Shown one piece after another: positions 9,589 to 18,189 of a stretch of DNA of 64,000 nucleotides. Both the position numbers and the translations under genes were made by a program. This DNA is from Paenibacillus ottowii. Lineage in GTDB: Bacteria; Bacillota; Bacilli; Paenibacillales; Paenibacillaceae. The notes under the pieces were generated by a model. It saw nothing but the letters and a program-made list of their open reading frames with translations, ran no database searches and was not told the origin of the DNA. How positions within the stretch are numbered: the stretch's first letter is position 1; every line of letters starts with the position of its first letter. The DNA lies in assembly GCF_006874425.1 (NCBI RefSeq), contig NZ_VIJZ01000001.1:248001-312000 (forward strand). The letters are read 5' to 3'.

Positions 9589-11022
9589 TTGGACAATAAG
9601 CGAGATGACCGATCCGAATCGACAGGCGCTATAGCACAAATTGGAAAAATGAAACCGTGGGTCTTAAACGGTCCCAGTATTCAAATTGATCCGTTATTTC
9701 CCTATTATGCCAACCGGTCGCGGGATAGCATAGCGGATGAGATCGCCCTTGCGGGCTACCAGACCGTGCATTATTTTGTTGTGCGTGAAAATGAAGTGGA
9801 TGGAGCGCTTGTGGCTGCTTTTCAGCGCAGAGGCATCGCGGTGTGGGCGATGGTGCTGGGCAATGGTGCTTTTGGCGTGTCCCAGCTGCCGCCAGCGTGG
9901 AAGGAATGGCGCATGGAACTGTTGCGTGAGCCGAATGACGGCTTTCAGCGGCTTTCCCATTTTGCACAGGAGTATGTGGAATGGAAAAAGAAGGCCGCTG
10001 CCCGGCTCGTCACCGATATTCCATTTGACGGATTTGAGGTGGCGGAGCCATATTTCCCCGAATGGAACGGGCTGCGCAGTGGAGTGTACGGGGATATTGG
10101 GCCACATGCGCAGCGTGCCTTCCGCGCGCGCTACGGTGAGGACATTCCGAATTTCCGCGATAAGCATGCGCGGAATTACTACCGGAAGGTCCCGAAGCTG
10201 TACGCGCAGTGGATCGATCTGCGCGTGGAGGCTGTGAACGGGCTTATCCGTGAACTGGTGAACGGCGCGGGCGGTGTGCGTGATGTCCGGCCAGACATCT
10301 GCGTGGCGACATGGTCGCTTGCTGTGAGCGGGCGTGGTGATATTCCCGGTCAGCTGCGGGAATGGCAGGGTCTGGATGCGGTAGCCATGATCGGTTGCGT
10401 AGCCCCGGATATGCACATACTCCAGACCCATTGGCCGGACTGGATGCGCCGCCGCCTGCCGCCACAGTATATTCGCGGCTACGCTGGCATCGCGCAGTCC
10501 ATACGCGCCGTTTATCCCGACCTGCCCCTCGGGGTGCAGGCGGATATCGGTTCACTCGCGCGGATGGTGCGGGACCGCGAGTGGACACGGCAGTTTGGAG
10601 CTGCCGCCCTGGAGGGCGACTACAACGCCTGGACTGCCTATGAGTACCATCTGGGAGGCTACATGTACGATGAACCTCCCGTGCCTCTTAAGGCAGAACG
10701 TTCAGCCGATGACGAAGTGGTTATTTCTTTTAGCAAGCGGATTGCAGCCCCGTCTGTGGATGAACTGCGTATTTGGAGTCGGGAGGACAACGCGAATTCA
10801 ACTCGCGGTTTGAACCACAAGCTAAGGAGTGATTCACTAACACGGCTAGAGCTTGTGGATGCAGCAGCAGACGGAAACCGTCTATGGCTGCGTGTACGTA
10901 ATCTGCCAACAAGGGCGTTTAGCTTGCGTCTGGATGGTGTGCAGGATACACCGGAGCTGTGGCTGCTTAAGGGCAGAAAGGCACATCGCAATCTTCCCGA
11001 GCATGAAGTGAAGGTTCCTTAA
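9589..11022 (+). CDS. Putative TIM-barrel glycoside-hydrolase-like protein
   Basis: A 477-residue protein whose N-terminal ~360 residues read like a (beta/alpha)8 barrel: YQTVHYFVVRENEVDG, GIAVWAMVLGNG and DIPFDGFEVAEPYFPEW are spaced like successive barrel strands, with Glu and Asp at strand ends. The last ~110 residues look like a beta-sandwich. This suggests a cytoplasmic glycosidase-like enzyme, but no characterised family was recognised. The start is TTG at 9589, with GGAGG nine bases upstream. The central part (about 10040-10650) is clearly more GC-rich than the two ends and the neighbouring genes. Confidence 0.55.
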   Translation: MDNKRDDRSESTGAIAQIGKMKPWVLNGPSIQIDPLFPYYANRSRDSIADEIALAGYQTVHYFVVRENEVDGALVAAFQRRGIAVWAMVLGNGAFGVSQLPPAWKEWRMELLREPNDGFQRLSHFAQEYVEWKKKAAARLVTDIPFDGFEVAEPYFPEWNGLRSGVYGDIGPHAQRAFRARYGEDIPNFRDKHARNYYRKVPKLYAQWIDLRVEAVNGLIRELVNGAGGVRDVRPDICVATWSLAVSGRGDIPGQLREWQGLDAVAMIGCVAPDMHILQTHWPDWMRRRLPPQYIRGYAGIAQSIRAVYPDLPLGVQADIGSLARMVRDREWTRQFGAAALEGDYNAWTAYEYHLGGYMYDEPPVPLKAERSADDEVVISFSKRIAAPSVDELRIWSREDNANSTRGLNHKLRSDSLTRLELVDAAADGNRLWLRVRNLPTRAFSLRLDGVQDTPELWLLKGRKAHRNLPEHEVKVP

Positions 11023-11107
11023 AGGGTTTGGGTAATAACTAAATAACGGCTGGATAAAGGCTCATTTGCCTAAGTATAAACATAAACAATAGTGGAGTGA
11101 AAAAAGT

Positions 11108-11779
11108 ATGTGGGATTGGGATTACCTGATTCGGGTCATGTTTGCCGGGTTGTGCGGCGCGTTAATCGGTTATGAACGCAAAAGCCGGATGAAGGAGGCC
11201 GGCATACGCACGCATTTCATTGTCGGGATCGGGGCATCGCTTATGATGGTGGTATCCAAATATGGTTTTCAGGATCAAACGGTTTGGTCTAACCTGTCGC
11301 TGGACCCTTCCAGAATAGCAGCGCAGGTCATAAGTGGAGTTGGCTTTATCGGCGCAGGAATGATTTTCACACAAAAAAATAGAATCAAAGGGCTTACCAC
11401 CGCTGCGGGCATCTGGACTACCGCCGGGATTGGGATTGCTGTCGGTGCAGGAATGTATGGGCTTGGCGCGGGTGTAACGCTGTTTATTTTAGCGGCTCAG
11501 TCCTTGCTCCATAGTCGTTTTTATCAAATGGCTACCCCTTCTACACGGCAAGTAGTTGTGCAGGTTGATAATGAGCCGGGCGCACTAACTCGAATCAAAG
11601 AACTGCTAGAAAACAAGAAGCTGACCATTCACAGCTTTCACGCAGAGCGCATCAATAACGGTGAGCAATTGGTTATTCATATGCTGCTAAAGCTGTCACG
11701 GTCAGAGGGAGTGGAGGAATTGTTGTCACTGCTGCAAGAGATGGAAGGTATTCGTTCAGTCGAAACCAAATCCAATTAG
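11108..11779 (+). CDS. MgtC/SapB family membrane protein
   Basis: A 223-residue protein. The conserved MgtC core is clear: GLCGALIGYERKSRMKEAG, GIRTHFIVGIGASLMM, and the helices QVISGVGFIGAGMIF and GLTTAAGIWTTAGIGIAVG. Four or five helices are followed by a C-terminal soluble ACT-like domain (residues ~150-220). MgtC proteins are linked to growth at low Mg2+ and to control of membrane ATP synthase or envelope functions. GGAGTG precedes the ATG. Monocistronic. Confidence 0.9.
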   Translation: MWDWDYLIRVMFAGLCGALIGYERKSRMKEAGIRTHFIVGIGASLMMVVSKYGFQDQTVWSNLSLDPSRIAAQVISGVGFIGAGMIFTQKNRIKGLTTAAGIWTTAGIGIAVGAGMYGLGAGVTLFILAAQSLLHSRFYQMATPSTRQVVVQVDNEPGALTRIKELLENKKLTIHSFHAERINNGEQLVIHMLLKLSRSEGVEELLSLLQEMEGIRSVETKSN

Positions 11780-11857
11780 ACGACTTTACTGCGCGTCTGG
11801 TAATTTTTGTCGAATGCTGACAGCCCATGTAACAGTAAAAAACTCTAAAAATAATGA

Positions 11858-11886
11858 TTGAAAACGCTTCCTTTTGTGTATATACT
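11858..11886 (+). promoter_or_regulatory. Sigma-A promoter overlapped by a cre-like site
   Basis: TTGAAA (11858-11863) and TATACT (11881-11886) are separated by exactly 17 bp. TGAAAACGCTTCCT (11859-11872) matches the cre consensus except at its end. It points into a region with no ordinary gene on the plus strand. Confidence 0.6.
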
Positions 11887-11892
11887 CTTACT

Positions 11893-12000
11893 ACATCCTA
11901 GAGGCAGCAGCTTAGAAAGCATCAGGGGATCAGCAAAAACGACCTCATGCCTATGCACAAGGTCGTTGCTGTTATCCCGTTTTGAAAAACGGGTTATTTT
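11893..12000 (+). ncRNA. Candidate small RNA downstream of an orphan promoter
   Basis: The promoter at 11858-11886 would start a transcript near 11893. About 100 nt later comes the hairpin CCCGTTTT/AAAACGGG and TTATTTT, which could end it. The transcript contains a second stem (AACGACCT/AGGTCGTT) and one 12-codon frame starting at 11948 with no good ribosome site. Its 3' end touches the end of the convergent cyclophilin gene. No known RNA family was recognised; this is an inference from promoter plus terminator. Confidence 0.35.
11934..11967 (-). terminator. Terminator of the cyclophilin gene
   Basis: On the minus strand AACGACCT pairs with AGGTCGTT over a 14-nt loop and is followed by a run of T. 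It lies just beyond the cyclophilin stop codon. Confidence 0.7.
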
Positions 12001-12671
12001 ACTTTGACGGGTTCTGGATATTTTTTACCCAGCGTATCAACAGTAACTTTTTCCATCGTAGCCGGTTTGATGGGTTTGTCATTGCTATCCCGCTTGGAGT
12101 TGACGATAGCGTCGACTACGTCCATCCCGGACGTTACTTTACCGAAAGCGGCATATTGACCATCGAGGTAGTCCGCATCGGCAACCATGATAAAGAATTG
12201 CGATCCAGCGGAATCCAGATCCGCCGAGCGGGCCATGGATAATACGCCACGTGTATGTTTGAGTGTATTGTTAAAGCCGTTACTCTTGAATTCCCCTTTG
12301 ATACTGTAACCTGGGCCACCTGTACCGTTACCTTGCGGATCACCACCCTGAATCATAAAGCCGGGGATGACGCGATGGAAAATGGTACCGTTATAAGCTC
12401 CCTTTTGCACCAAGGAGATGAAATTGTTAACCGTGTTCGGTGCTACTTCCGGATACAGCTCAAGCTTGATTTTCTTGCCATCATTCATGACAATCGTGAC
12501 AATCGGATGTGAAACAGCCTTGCTTTTGTCTTTAGTTGCAGCGGGAGTTGTGGTGCTTGTCCGACTTGCGGCTTCCACATCGGTCGCTTTTGTGCCACAT
12601 CCGGCAACCAGCACGAGCATGATGGCCAGCAGGCACAACGTGTACCATGGGCGTATCGATTTTCGGTTCAT
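11994..12671 (-). CDS. Cyclophilin-type peptidyl-prolyl isomerase, lipoprotein
   Basis: A 225-residue protein. A lipoprotein signal (LLAIMLVLVAGC) puts it on the outer face of the membrane. After a Thr/Ser/Ala-rich linker comes a cyclophilin domain with the catalytic stretch GTIFHRVIPGFMIQGGDPQG and the conserved SAGSQFFI and LDGQYAAFGKV segments. It should catalyse cis-trans isomerisation of prolyl bonds in secreted proteins. AGGAGG lies before the ATG at 12671; the open frame extends further without a ribosome site. Monocistronic, with a terminator after it. Confidence 0.9.
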   Translation of the reverse strand: MNRKSIRPWYTLCLLAIMLVLVAGCGTKATDVEAASRTSTTTPAATKDKSKAVSHPIVTIVMNDGKKIKLELYPEVAPNTVNNFISLVQKGAYNGTIFHRVIPGFMIQGGDPQGNGTGGPGYSIKGEFKSNGFNNTLKHTRGVLSMARSADLDSAGSQFFIMVADADYLDGQYAAFGKVTSGMDVVDAIVNSKRDSNDKPIKPATMEKVTVDTLGKKYPEPVKVK

Positions 12672-12845
12672 TGATATTCCTCCTGAAAGGTTGGATGGGT
12701 AACATCCTAATTTATAGTTTGGGGACAGCGCAGAACACTTTTCCATGTACTATCATACCTTTTTTGCTAGGGATAAGGAAATACGGGTTTGAAAGCCGTA
12801 TTCTTGACCCATACTGCTGCTATTCCCAAGGAAAGGGGCAGGATC

Positions 12846-12959
12846 ATGATGGAGGTAGACAAAAAGCTGGCTAAAGGTCTCATATGGGGTATGGCGTTCA
12901 GTCTGCCGGTTTGGATAGGGGTGTTGTACTCAGTACAACATATTCGTGACTGGCTATAA
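12846..12959 (+). CDS. Small single-helix membrane protein
   Basis: A 37-codon frame, too short for usual gene calling, with GGAAAGGGG at ideal spacing before ATGATG. It encodes a basic/acidic N terminus (MMEVDKKLAKG) followed by one transmembrane helix (LIWGMAFSLPVWIGVLY) and a short polar tail. It is divergent from the cyclophilin gene and ends just before a terminator. Function unknown. Support comes from ribosome site, helix and terminator only. Confidence 0.55.
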   Translation: MMEVDKKLAKGLIWGMAFSLPVWIGVLYSVQHIRDWL

Positions 12960-12977
12960 CATAAAGTGTAAAGATAG

Positions 12978-13000
12978 GCCAAAACCGCAATGGTTTTGGC
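12978..13000. terminator. Bidirectional terminator
   Basis: GCCAAAACC pairs with GGTTTTGGC over a 5-nt loop, then TTATTTATATTT on the plus strand. It lies between the small membrane protein gene and the convergent YqkE-like gene. Confidence 0.75.
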
Positions 13001-13258
13001 TTATTTATATTTGTGCCAGTCCAAATCGCTGTTATTCAACAGGTGTTCAAAGTTGTTGTCCAGCTTCTTTTGTTCAGCTTTTTTTGCTTCGAGGGCACGT
13101 TGCCGTTCGTCTTCTTTACGCTTGTCCTGTTCTGCTTGTGCTTCATTGGCCTGAGCCTTAAGTTTGTTCAGCACGTCCTGACTTAATAGATCCTTTAGCG
13201 TAGCAGGTTTGTCCTGAGCTGCAGGAGCAGGGAAAGACGAATTTCTCTTCTTAGCCAT
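13001..13258 (-). CDS. YqkE-type (DUF3886) protein
   Basis: An 85-residue, highly charged, helical protein. The N-terminal MAKKR, the ATLKDLLSQDVLNKLKAQ segment and the Lys/Glu/Ala-rich coiled coil ending in FEHLLNNSDLDWHKYK match the YqkE/DUF3886 family of Bacillales. Role unknown. It is a single gene with a terminator at its stop codon. Confidence 0.75.
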   Translation of the reverse strand: MAKKRNSSFPAPAAQDKPATLKDLLSQDVLNKLKAQANEAQAEQDKRKEDERQRALEAKKAEQKKLDNNFEHLLNNSDLDWHKYK

Positions 13259-13389
13259 TTCATCATCTCCATTCCATTCGATTATATCAGCTTCTTCGTG
13301 GTTGTTCCACGCTGAAAGGCTAAGGGTTACGGTAGACTTTTCTAATTTAGAGGGTAATAATGGATTGAACAGAAGGGACGTGTGGCAGC

Positions 13390-14622
13390 ATGCATCTATA
13401 TTGGAGGCGCAATCTGGTTGTTTTGTGGATTGGAGTATTGTTTTGCAGCATGGCCTATTCCGTGTCGATTCCGTTCTTACCTATTTTTCTGAATACGGAA
13501 CTGGGCGTAAACAATCAGCTGGAACTATGGTCGGGGATTGCTTTTGGAGTCACCTTTCTAGCGAGCGCGCTGATTGCTCCGTTTTGGGGCTCGCTTGCAG
13601 ATAAGTATGGACGTAAGCCGATGCTGATTCGATCAGGCTTTAGCCTGGCCGTATTGTACCTGGTATGTGCTTTGGTGACAGACCCATACGTATTTGTGGG
13701 GGTTCGCTTGTTTCAAGGACTCCTCTCCGGATTTATTCCTGCAGCGATAGCGCTGGTTGGAACGGGTTCACCTGAAGAAAAAACGGGCTATGCCCTTGGC
13801 ATTATGGCGACTGCTGGAGCGACGGGCAGTATTATAGGTCCGTTGATTGGCGGTGTGGTGAGCCATTATTATGGCAATCGGAATGCCTTTTATTTCTCTG
13901 CGGCTCTAGTATTGGTATCTGCGTTAATCGCGACATTTGGCGCTAGAGAGGATAGCTTCAAGGGGACCAGTACCCGCTCGCATGTGCGTGATGATATCAA
14001 AGAGGCTATTGCGAATCGGCCGCTGTACTTTTTGCTTATTCTGGCTGGGTTAAGCACCTTTTCCGTCATGATATTGGAACCGCTAATTACGGTGTACGTG
14101 CTTGAAATGGGTGTGGACCGCAGCCATGCATCTTTAAGCTCCGGGATTGTATTCTCAGCGGTAGGTATCGCGGCGGTGCTGATGGCTCCCCGATGGGGCC
14201 GGATTGGAGGGAACATCGGCTTTGCACAAGTGCTGCTGATTGGGCTGATCGGTTCGGGAATCGGGAACATCTTGCAGTTTTTTGTAACCAATTTTGTTGG
14301 TTTTGGTGCGCTTCGATTTGGATACGGATTGTTTTATGCGTCTGTGATGCCAGCGATCAATGCAATGACTGTGGAGGTCACCAAACCGGAGTTTCGCGGA
14401 CGAGCCTTTAGCCTGAATCAATCAGCTACCCAGCTCGCGACGATGGCGGGGCCGCTGATCGGCGGCATGCTTGGCAGCTGGATGCCCATTCGCTGGATCT
14501 TTGTATTAAACGGGGGCATCTTGCTGATTGCAGCGTTGTTGCTATGGGCGAAGGGAAAAAACGTTTTTACGGCTTCAGCACAAAATAACGCAACGGATCA
14601 GAATATTCATTCTGCCGGATAG
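13390..14622 (+). CDS. MFS multidrug-efflux-type transporter
   Basis: A 410-residue, 12-helix major facilitator protein. The motif A loop GSLADKYGRKPML follows helix 2, and the drug/proton antiporter-type motif GPLIGGVVSHYYG appears in helix 5 and again as GPLIGGMLGSW near helix 11. The overall pattern is that of TetA/MdtG-like exporters, so it probably pumps out drugs or metabolites using the proton gradient. The ribosome site is weak (AAGGGA about 11 bases upstream). It stands alone. Confidence 0.85.
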   Translation: MHLYWRRNLVVLWIGVLFCSMAYSVSIPFLPIFLNTELGVNNQLELWSGIAFGVTFLASALIAPFWGSLADKYGRKPMLIRSGFSLAVLYLVCALVTDPYVFVGVRLFQGLLSGFIPAAIALVGTGSPEEKTGYALGIMATAGATGSIIGPLIGGVVSHYYGNRNAFYFSAALVLVSALIATFGAREDSFKGTSTRSHVRDDIKEAIANRPLYFLLILAGLSTFSVMILEPLITVYVLEMGVDRSHASLSSGIVFSAVGIAAVLMAPRWGRIGGNIGFAQVLLIGLIGSGIGNILQFFVTNFVGFGALRFGYGLFYASVMPAINAMTVEVTKPEFRGRAFSLNQSATQLATMAGPLIGGMLGSWMPIRWIFVLNGGILLIAALLLWAKGKNVFTASAQNNATDQNIHSAG

Positions 14623-14709
14623 GCGAATTAGATAATTATCCCAAACCCTTATTTTTAGTATATTATTCATAACCCTTTACACTGTTATTACGACAGGGAG
14701 GGATATTTT

Positions 14710-14889
14710 ATGATAAGAGACGACATTTTGCGTCAACAGCTTGAGAATGCTCGTCAAAAGCTGTATGTTTTACAAGCAAAGCATGGTTTTAATCATGCCA
14801 GTGTGCTTAAACAGTCTGTAATTATGGATAACCTCATTAATCAATATAACCACCTTTATTATATAAAAGAAAAAAAGCCGACTGCATAG
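14710..14889 (+). CDS. Spo0E-like aspartyl-phosphate phosphatase
   Basis: A 59-residue protein missed by longer-ORF searches. It has the two-helix hairpin of the Spo0E family: LRQQLENARQKLYVLQAKHG, then the signature region VLKQSVIMDNLINQYN, a variant of the family's SQxLD (here QSVIMD). Such proteins dephosphorylate Spo0A~P and delay sporulation. GGGAGGGAT precedes the ATG. A second, longer paralogue lies at 27182. The signature Leu is Met here, so activity is likely but not certain. Confidence 0.75.
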   Translation: MIRDDILRQQLENARQKLYVLQAKHGFNHASVLKQSVIMDNLINQYNHLYYIKEKKPTA

Positions 14890-14984
14890 ATATAACTGAC
14901 TGGGCGAGAAACTTTTAGAAAGGCCGCTCGCCCTGGTATTGTAGGATTGAAACACATATTCAAACAGGACTAATCTGTATCGTT

Positions 14985-15884
14985 TTAGGTGCTTTTTTGA
15001 TGTGCACTCATGAGTACACCTATAATAACGACCAGACCGCCAATAATTTGGCGCCATGAAACTGTTTCATGCAATAGCACGACAGAGAAGATCACCCCGA
15101 ATATCGGAACCAAATTCATTAAAGAAACGGAACTGCTCGGTGACAGCTTGATTAATCCGTAATTATAAAGCAAAAATGCGATAACAGAGCAGAACACACC
15201 CAGATACATAAGCAACATAAACGATCCCGTGGTCGGGGCCTGCCAGCTATCCTTTTCTAATAGGGCTAATGGTATGAAAAAGATACTACCTGCAACGGTT
15301 TGATAAAAAGATAACGTCACTGGTGGATATTTGTCCACCACCTTGCGCGTCATAAAAGTGTAAAACGCCCATGCAAATCCAGTTCCAATCAATATTAAAT
15401 TTCCGATGAGTTGATTTTTGCCACCCGGACTTTCGCCCACAGAGGTTAAGAAATATACCCCAATCATGGCCAGTGCTATACCGCAGATTTTATATTTGGA
15501 TAATTTGACCTTGTACAAAATAAATTCAAGCAGTGATGTAATTGCGGGATACGATGCGACAATTAATGCTGCGTTGGAAGCGGTAGTCAGGCTAACCCCT
15601 ATATTCTCCATTGAAAAATAAAGAGTGATTCCCAAAACTCCACTAAACGAAATCGTAGCCAAATCTTTTGGTTTTACTTTGACATGTTCTTTTTTGATCA
15701 GCAAAACGATACCTAATACAATAGAAGCTATTATAAATCTGGATAGACCCAAGGTTAGAGGAGGAAACGTCGTATAGGCTGCTTTGGTAGCAATAAACGA
15801 GGTGCTCCAAATTAATAGGGCTAGAATCGTAGAACTGTAGTAAATCCGGTTGCTTTCGCTGTGGTGAGCTATGACTTTGTTCAA
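14985..15884 (-). CDS. EamA/DMT-family exporter
   Basis: A 299-residue protein with ten hydrophobic helices in two EamA repeats (for example LLIWSTSFIATKAAYTTFPP in the first and GNLILIGTGFAWAFYTFMTRK in the second). Family members export amino acids or other small metabolites. The start is TTG at 15884 with GGGAGG seven bases upstream. It is divergent from a TrmB-type regulator, with a perfect 14-bp palindrome between the two genes, which suggests the regulator controls this exporter. Confidence 0.85.
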   Translation of the reverse strand: MNKVIAHHSESNRIYYSSTILALLIWSTSFIATKAAYTTFPPLTLGLSRFIIASIVLGIVLLIKKEHVKVKPKDLATISFSGVLGITLYFSMENIGVSLTTASNAALIVASYPAITSLLEFILYKVKLSKYKICGIALAMIGVYFLTSVGESPGGKNQLIGNLILIGTGFAWAFYTFMTRKVVDKYPPVTLSFYQTVAGSIFFIPLALLEKDSWQAPTTGSFMLLMYLGVFCSVIAFLLYNYGLIKLSPSSSVSLMNLVPIFGVIFSVVLLHETVSWRQIIGGLVVIIGVLMSAHQKST

Positions 15885-15922
15885 GTTAAATCCTCCCTAA
15901 GGTCATCCCCTATGAAAATATG

Positions 15923-15936
15923 ATAGTAGCTACTAT
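15923..15936. promoter_or_regulatory. Perfect 14-bp palindrome, probable operator
   Basis: ATAGTAGCTACTAT is its own reverse complement. A further half-site (ACTACTAT, about 15940-15947) lies next to it. It sits between the divergent EamA exporter and TrmB-like regulator genes, close to the exporter start. Confidence 0.6.
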
Positions 15937-16039
15937 GGTTACTACTATAAAAATGCTATTAAAAAGATAGTTTGTATATCAGTTTTTGTCAAGGGGAAGT
16001 GATATAGTAAGGAAGAACATGAATTGAGGAGAAGACGTC

Positions 16040-16900
16040 ATGAAATCAAAACCAAACCTATTAGAAATTCTGCGTGATTTGAATTTTAGTGAATATGAAG
16101 CCAAGGCTTATGTGACCTTGTTGGAAAGCTCTCCACTTTCGGGATATGCCGTCTCATTGAACTCTGGAGTTCCGAGATCCAAAATTTATGAGGTTTTGTC
16201 GGGTATGGTCAACCGTGGCGACATCATGGTCAGTCAAGAAAATACACCTCTGTATGTGCCGCTTCCTCCACATGAATTAATTGCCCAGAGAAAACGCAAA
16301 GCAGAGCAGATTTTTAATGTGGCGCAAGAGAGTCTGGAGCAGTACACAGCATCGTTTCAAAATAGAGAGAACATTTGGAATATTTCGGGGTATGAAGCCA
16401 TTATCAACCGCATCAATGAAGGTGTGAAGGGAGCCAAACACCGAATTTTACTGGAAATTTGGAAAGAGGATGCCGAGGTGTTCCGAGATGCCCTGGAGCA
16501 AGCCGCTCAGCAAGGAATTGAAGTGGTCATTGTAGCATATGGTGATCTTAACTTTGATTTTGCTACCGTTTACCGCCATGATATGAGTGAGGAGATTACA
16601 GCCGAAATCGGGGGTCGGTGGATTGTGCTTAGCATAGATGATCGGGAGGTTGTGGCTGGCATACTTTCACTCGGGGATGACAGCCGCGCTGCCTGGACGC
16701 TGCATCCGGGGCTTGTGATGCCGATTACGGAAGTGATTATTCATGATATTTATATCATGGAAATCCTGTATGAGTTCCGTGAAGAATTGGAGGCAAAATT
16801 CGGACCTAATCTAATCCATCTTCGCAATAAGTTCGCTATGGGTCTGAATGGAAAAGGATATTATGTACCTTTGACTGAAAAAAGCATTAAACGTGTATAG
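16040..16900 (+). CDS. TrmB-family transcriptional regulator
   Basis: A 286-residue protein. The N-terminal winged helix-turn-helix (LRDLNFSEYEAKAYVTLLE ... GVPRSKIYEVLSGMVNRG) is typical of TrmB regulators. A coiled-coil linker (~80-115) leads to the TrmB effector domain, which is related to phospholipase D folds (residues ~120-270). TrmB proteins sense sugars or other small molecules. It starts at an ATG after GAGGAGA and is divergently transcribed from the EamA exporter; autoregulation through the shared palindrome is inferred. Confidence 0.85.
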   Translation: MKSKPNLLEILRDLNFSEYEAKAYVTLLESSPLSGYAVSLNSGVPRSKIYEVLSGMVNRGDIMVSQENTPLYVPLPPHELIAQRKRKAEQIFNVAQESLEQYTASFQNRENIWNISGYEAIINRINEGVKGAKHRILLEIWKEDAEVFRDALEQAAQQGIEVVIVAYGDLNFDFATVYRHDMSEEITAEIGGRWIVLSIDDREVVAGILSLGDDSRAAWTLHPGLVMPITEVIIHDIYIMEILYEFREELEAKFGPNLIHLRNKFAMGLNGKGYYVPLTEKSIKRV

Positions 16901-16933
16901 AGATCGTACGAGGTCCAATTGCACAAATAAAAA

Positions 16934-16967
16934 GGCCCATGGAGTATGATTCCATGAGCCTAATTTG
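16934..16967 (+). terminator. Terminator after the TrmB-like gene
   Basis: GGCCCATGGA pairs with TCCATGAGCC (one G-U type mismatch), then TAATTTGTT. Confidence 0.65.
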
Positions 16968-17039
16968 TTGAATGCTGTGTTTAGGATGATAACCTTTTAG
17001 GTATTCTTTTTATTGAAGATTTTAGGCATAAAGTTAGTT

Positions 17040-18122
17040 TTACGCTTTGAACAAACCGGATTCTTTGACTTCAGACAGGAATTTATGGAACTCAGGTATG
17101 TTCAGCTGTTGCTGGGCGTCGGACAAAGCAACTGCCGGGTTCGGGTGAACTTCTACCATGATCCCGTCAGCACCAGCTGCCAGGGCAGCTTTGGCGCAAG
17201 GGGCCAGGATGTCCTTACGTCCTGTAGAGTGAGTCACGTCCACCAATACAGGCAGATGGCTTTCTTTTTTCAAAATCGGAACCGCGGAAATATCCAGCGT
17301 ATTGCGTGTCCATTTTTCATACGTACGAATACCGCGTTCAATCAGCATGACTTGTGTGTTGCCACGGGAAACGATGTATTCGGCAGCATGCAGGAACTCT
17401 TCCATGGTCGCAGCCAGTCCGCGTTTGAGCAGAACCGGAGTTCTGGTTTCACCCGCAGCTTTAAGCAATTCAAAGTTATGCATGTTGCGCGCGCCAATTT
17501 GAATAATATCGATGTATGGGATTGCTTCCTCCAAATGTCTTGGATCGACGATTTCACTGATTGTAGCCAGCCCGAATTCGTCGCCTACGCGTTTGAGGAT
17601 TTGCAGGCCTTCAATACCTAGCCCTTGGAAATCGTACGGAGAGGTACGCGGTTTGAACGCACCACCACGCAGAATCGGTACACCGGCTTCCTTGAGAGCC
17701 GCACCTACCTCGCGCGTTTGCTGGTAGCTTTCTACTGAGCAAGGCCCTGCAACCATGATGGACGCTTTGCCGCCCACCAGCGTATCCTTAACCTTGATAA
17801 CCGTGCTATCTGGTTGATTTTTACGGCTGACGATCAGATGTTTTTTATGTTCCTCTTTTTGATAGTTCAGAGAAGCTTTAAAAATATCTTTGAACAACTG
17901 GCGAATCGTAGCATCGTCGAAAGGTCCACGATTAGCTGCGATCAGCTTGTCCAGCATTTGTTGCTCACGCACTGGATCAAAGTCAGGTACTCCTTGAGCT
18001 TCTTTCAATTTTCCAAGCTGTCCCGCCAGTTCAGCGCGTTGGGACAGCAGCTCCAGCAATTGCAAGTTGGTAGCATCGAGCTGTTCCCGCAACAGTTCCA
18101 AAGAGTTTTCATTGGTTGACAT
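17040..18122 (-). CDS. aroA: Bifunctional chorismate mutase / 3-deoxy-7-phosphoheptulonate synthase
   Basis: A 360-residue fusion like B. subtilis AroA. Residues ~5-90 are an AroQ-type chorismate mutase ([22 protein letters not shown]), and the rest is a type I-beta DAHP synthase barrel with [37 protein letters not shown], and the conserved [14 protein letters not shown]. It condenses PEP and erythrose 4-phosphate, the first step of aromatic amino acid synthesis; the mutase domain allows feedback control by chorismate/prephenate. The ATG at 18122 is preceded by GGAAAGGGTG; the frame is open further upstream but lies in the T-box leader. Its expression is controlled by that leader. Confidence 0.95.
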   Translation of the reverse strand: MSTNENSLELLREQLDATNLQLLELLSQRAELAGQLGKLKEAQGVPDFDPVREQQMLDKLIAANRGPFDDATIRQLFKDIFKASLNYQKEEHKKHLIVSRKNQPDSTVIKVKDTLVGGKASIMVAGPCSVESYQQTREVGAALKEAGVPILRGGAFKPRTSPYDFQGLGIEGLQILKRVGDEFGLATISEIVDPRHLEEAIPYIDIIQIGARNMHNFELLKAAGETRTPVLLKRGLAATMEEFLHAAEYIVSRGNTQVMLIERGIRTYEKWTRNTLDISAVPILKKESHLPVLVDVTHSTGRKDILAPCAKAALAAGADGIMVEVHPNPAVALSDAQQQLNIPEFHKFLSEVKESGLFKA

Positions 18123-18189
18123 ACAGTACACCCTTTCCGAATTTAAATTGTTTTTTCTTTCAGCCCGAAGACCTTTTGCAGAAAATAAC

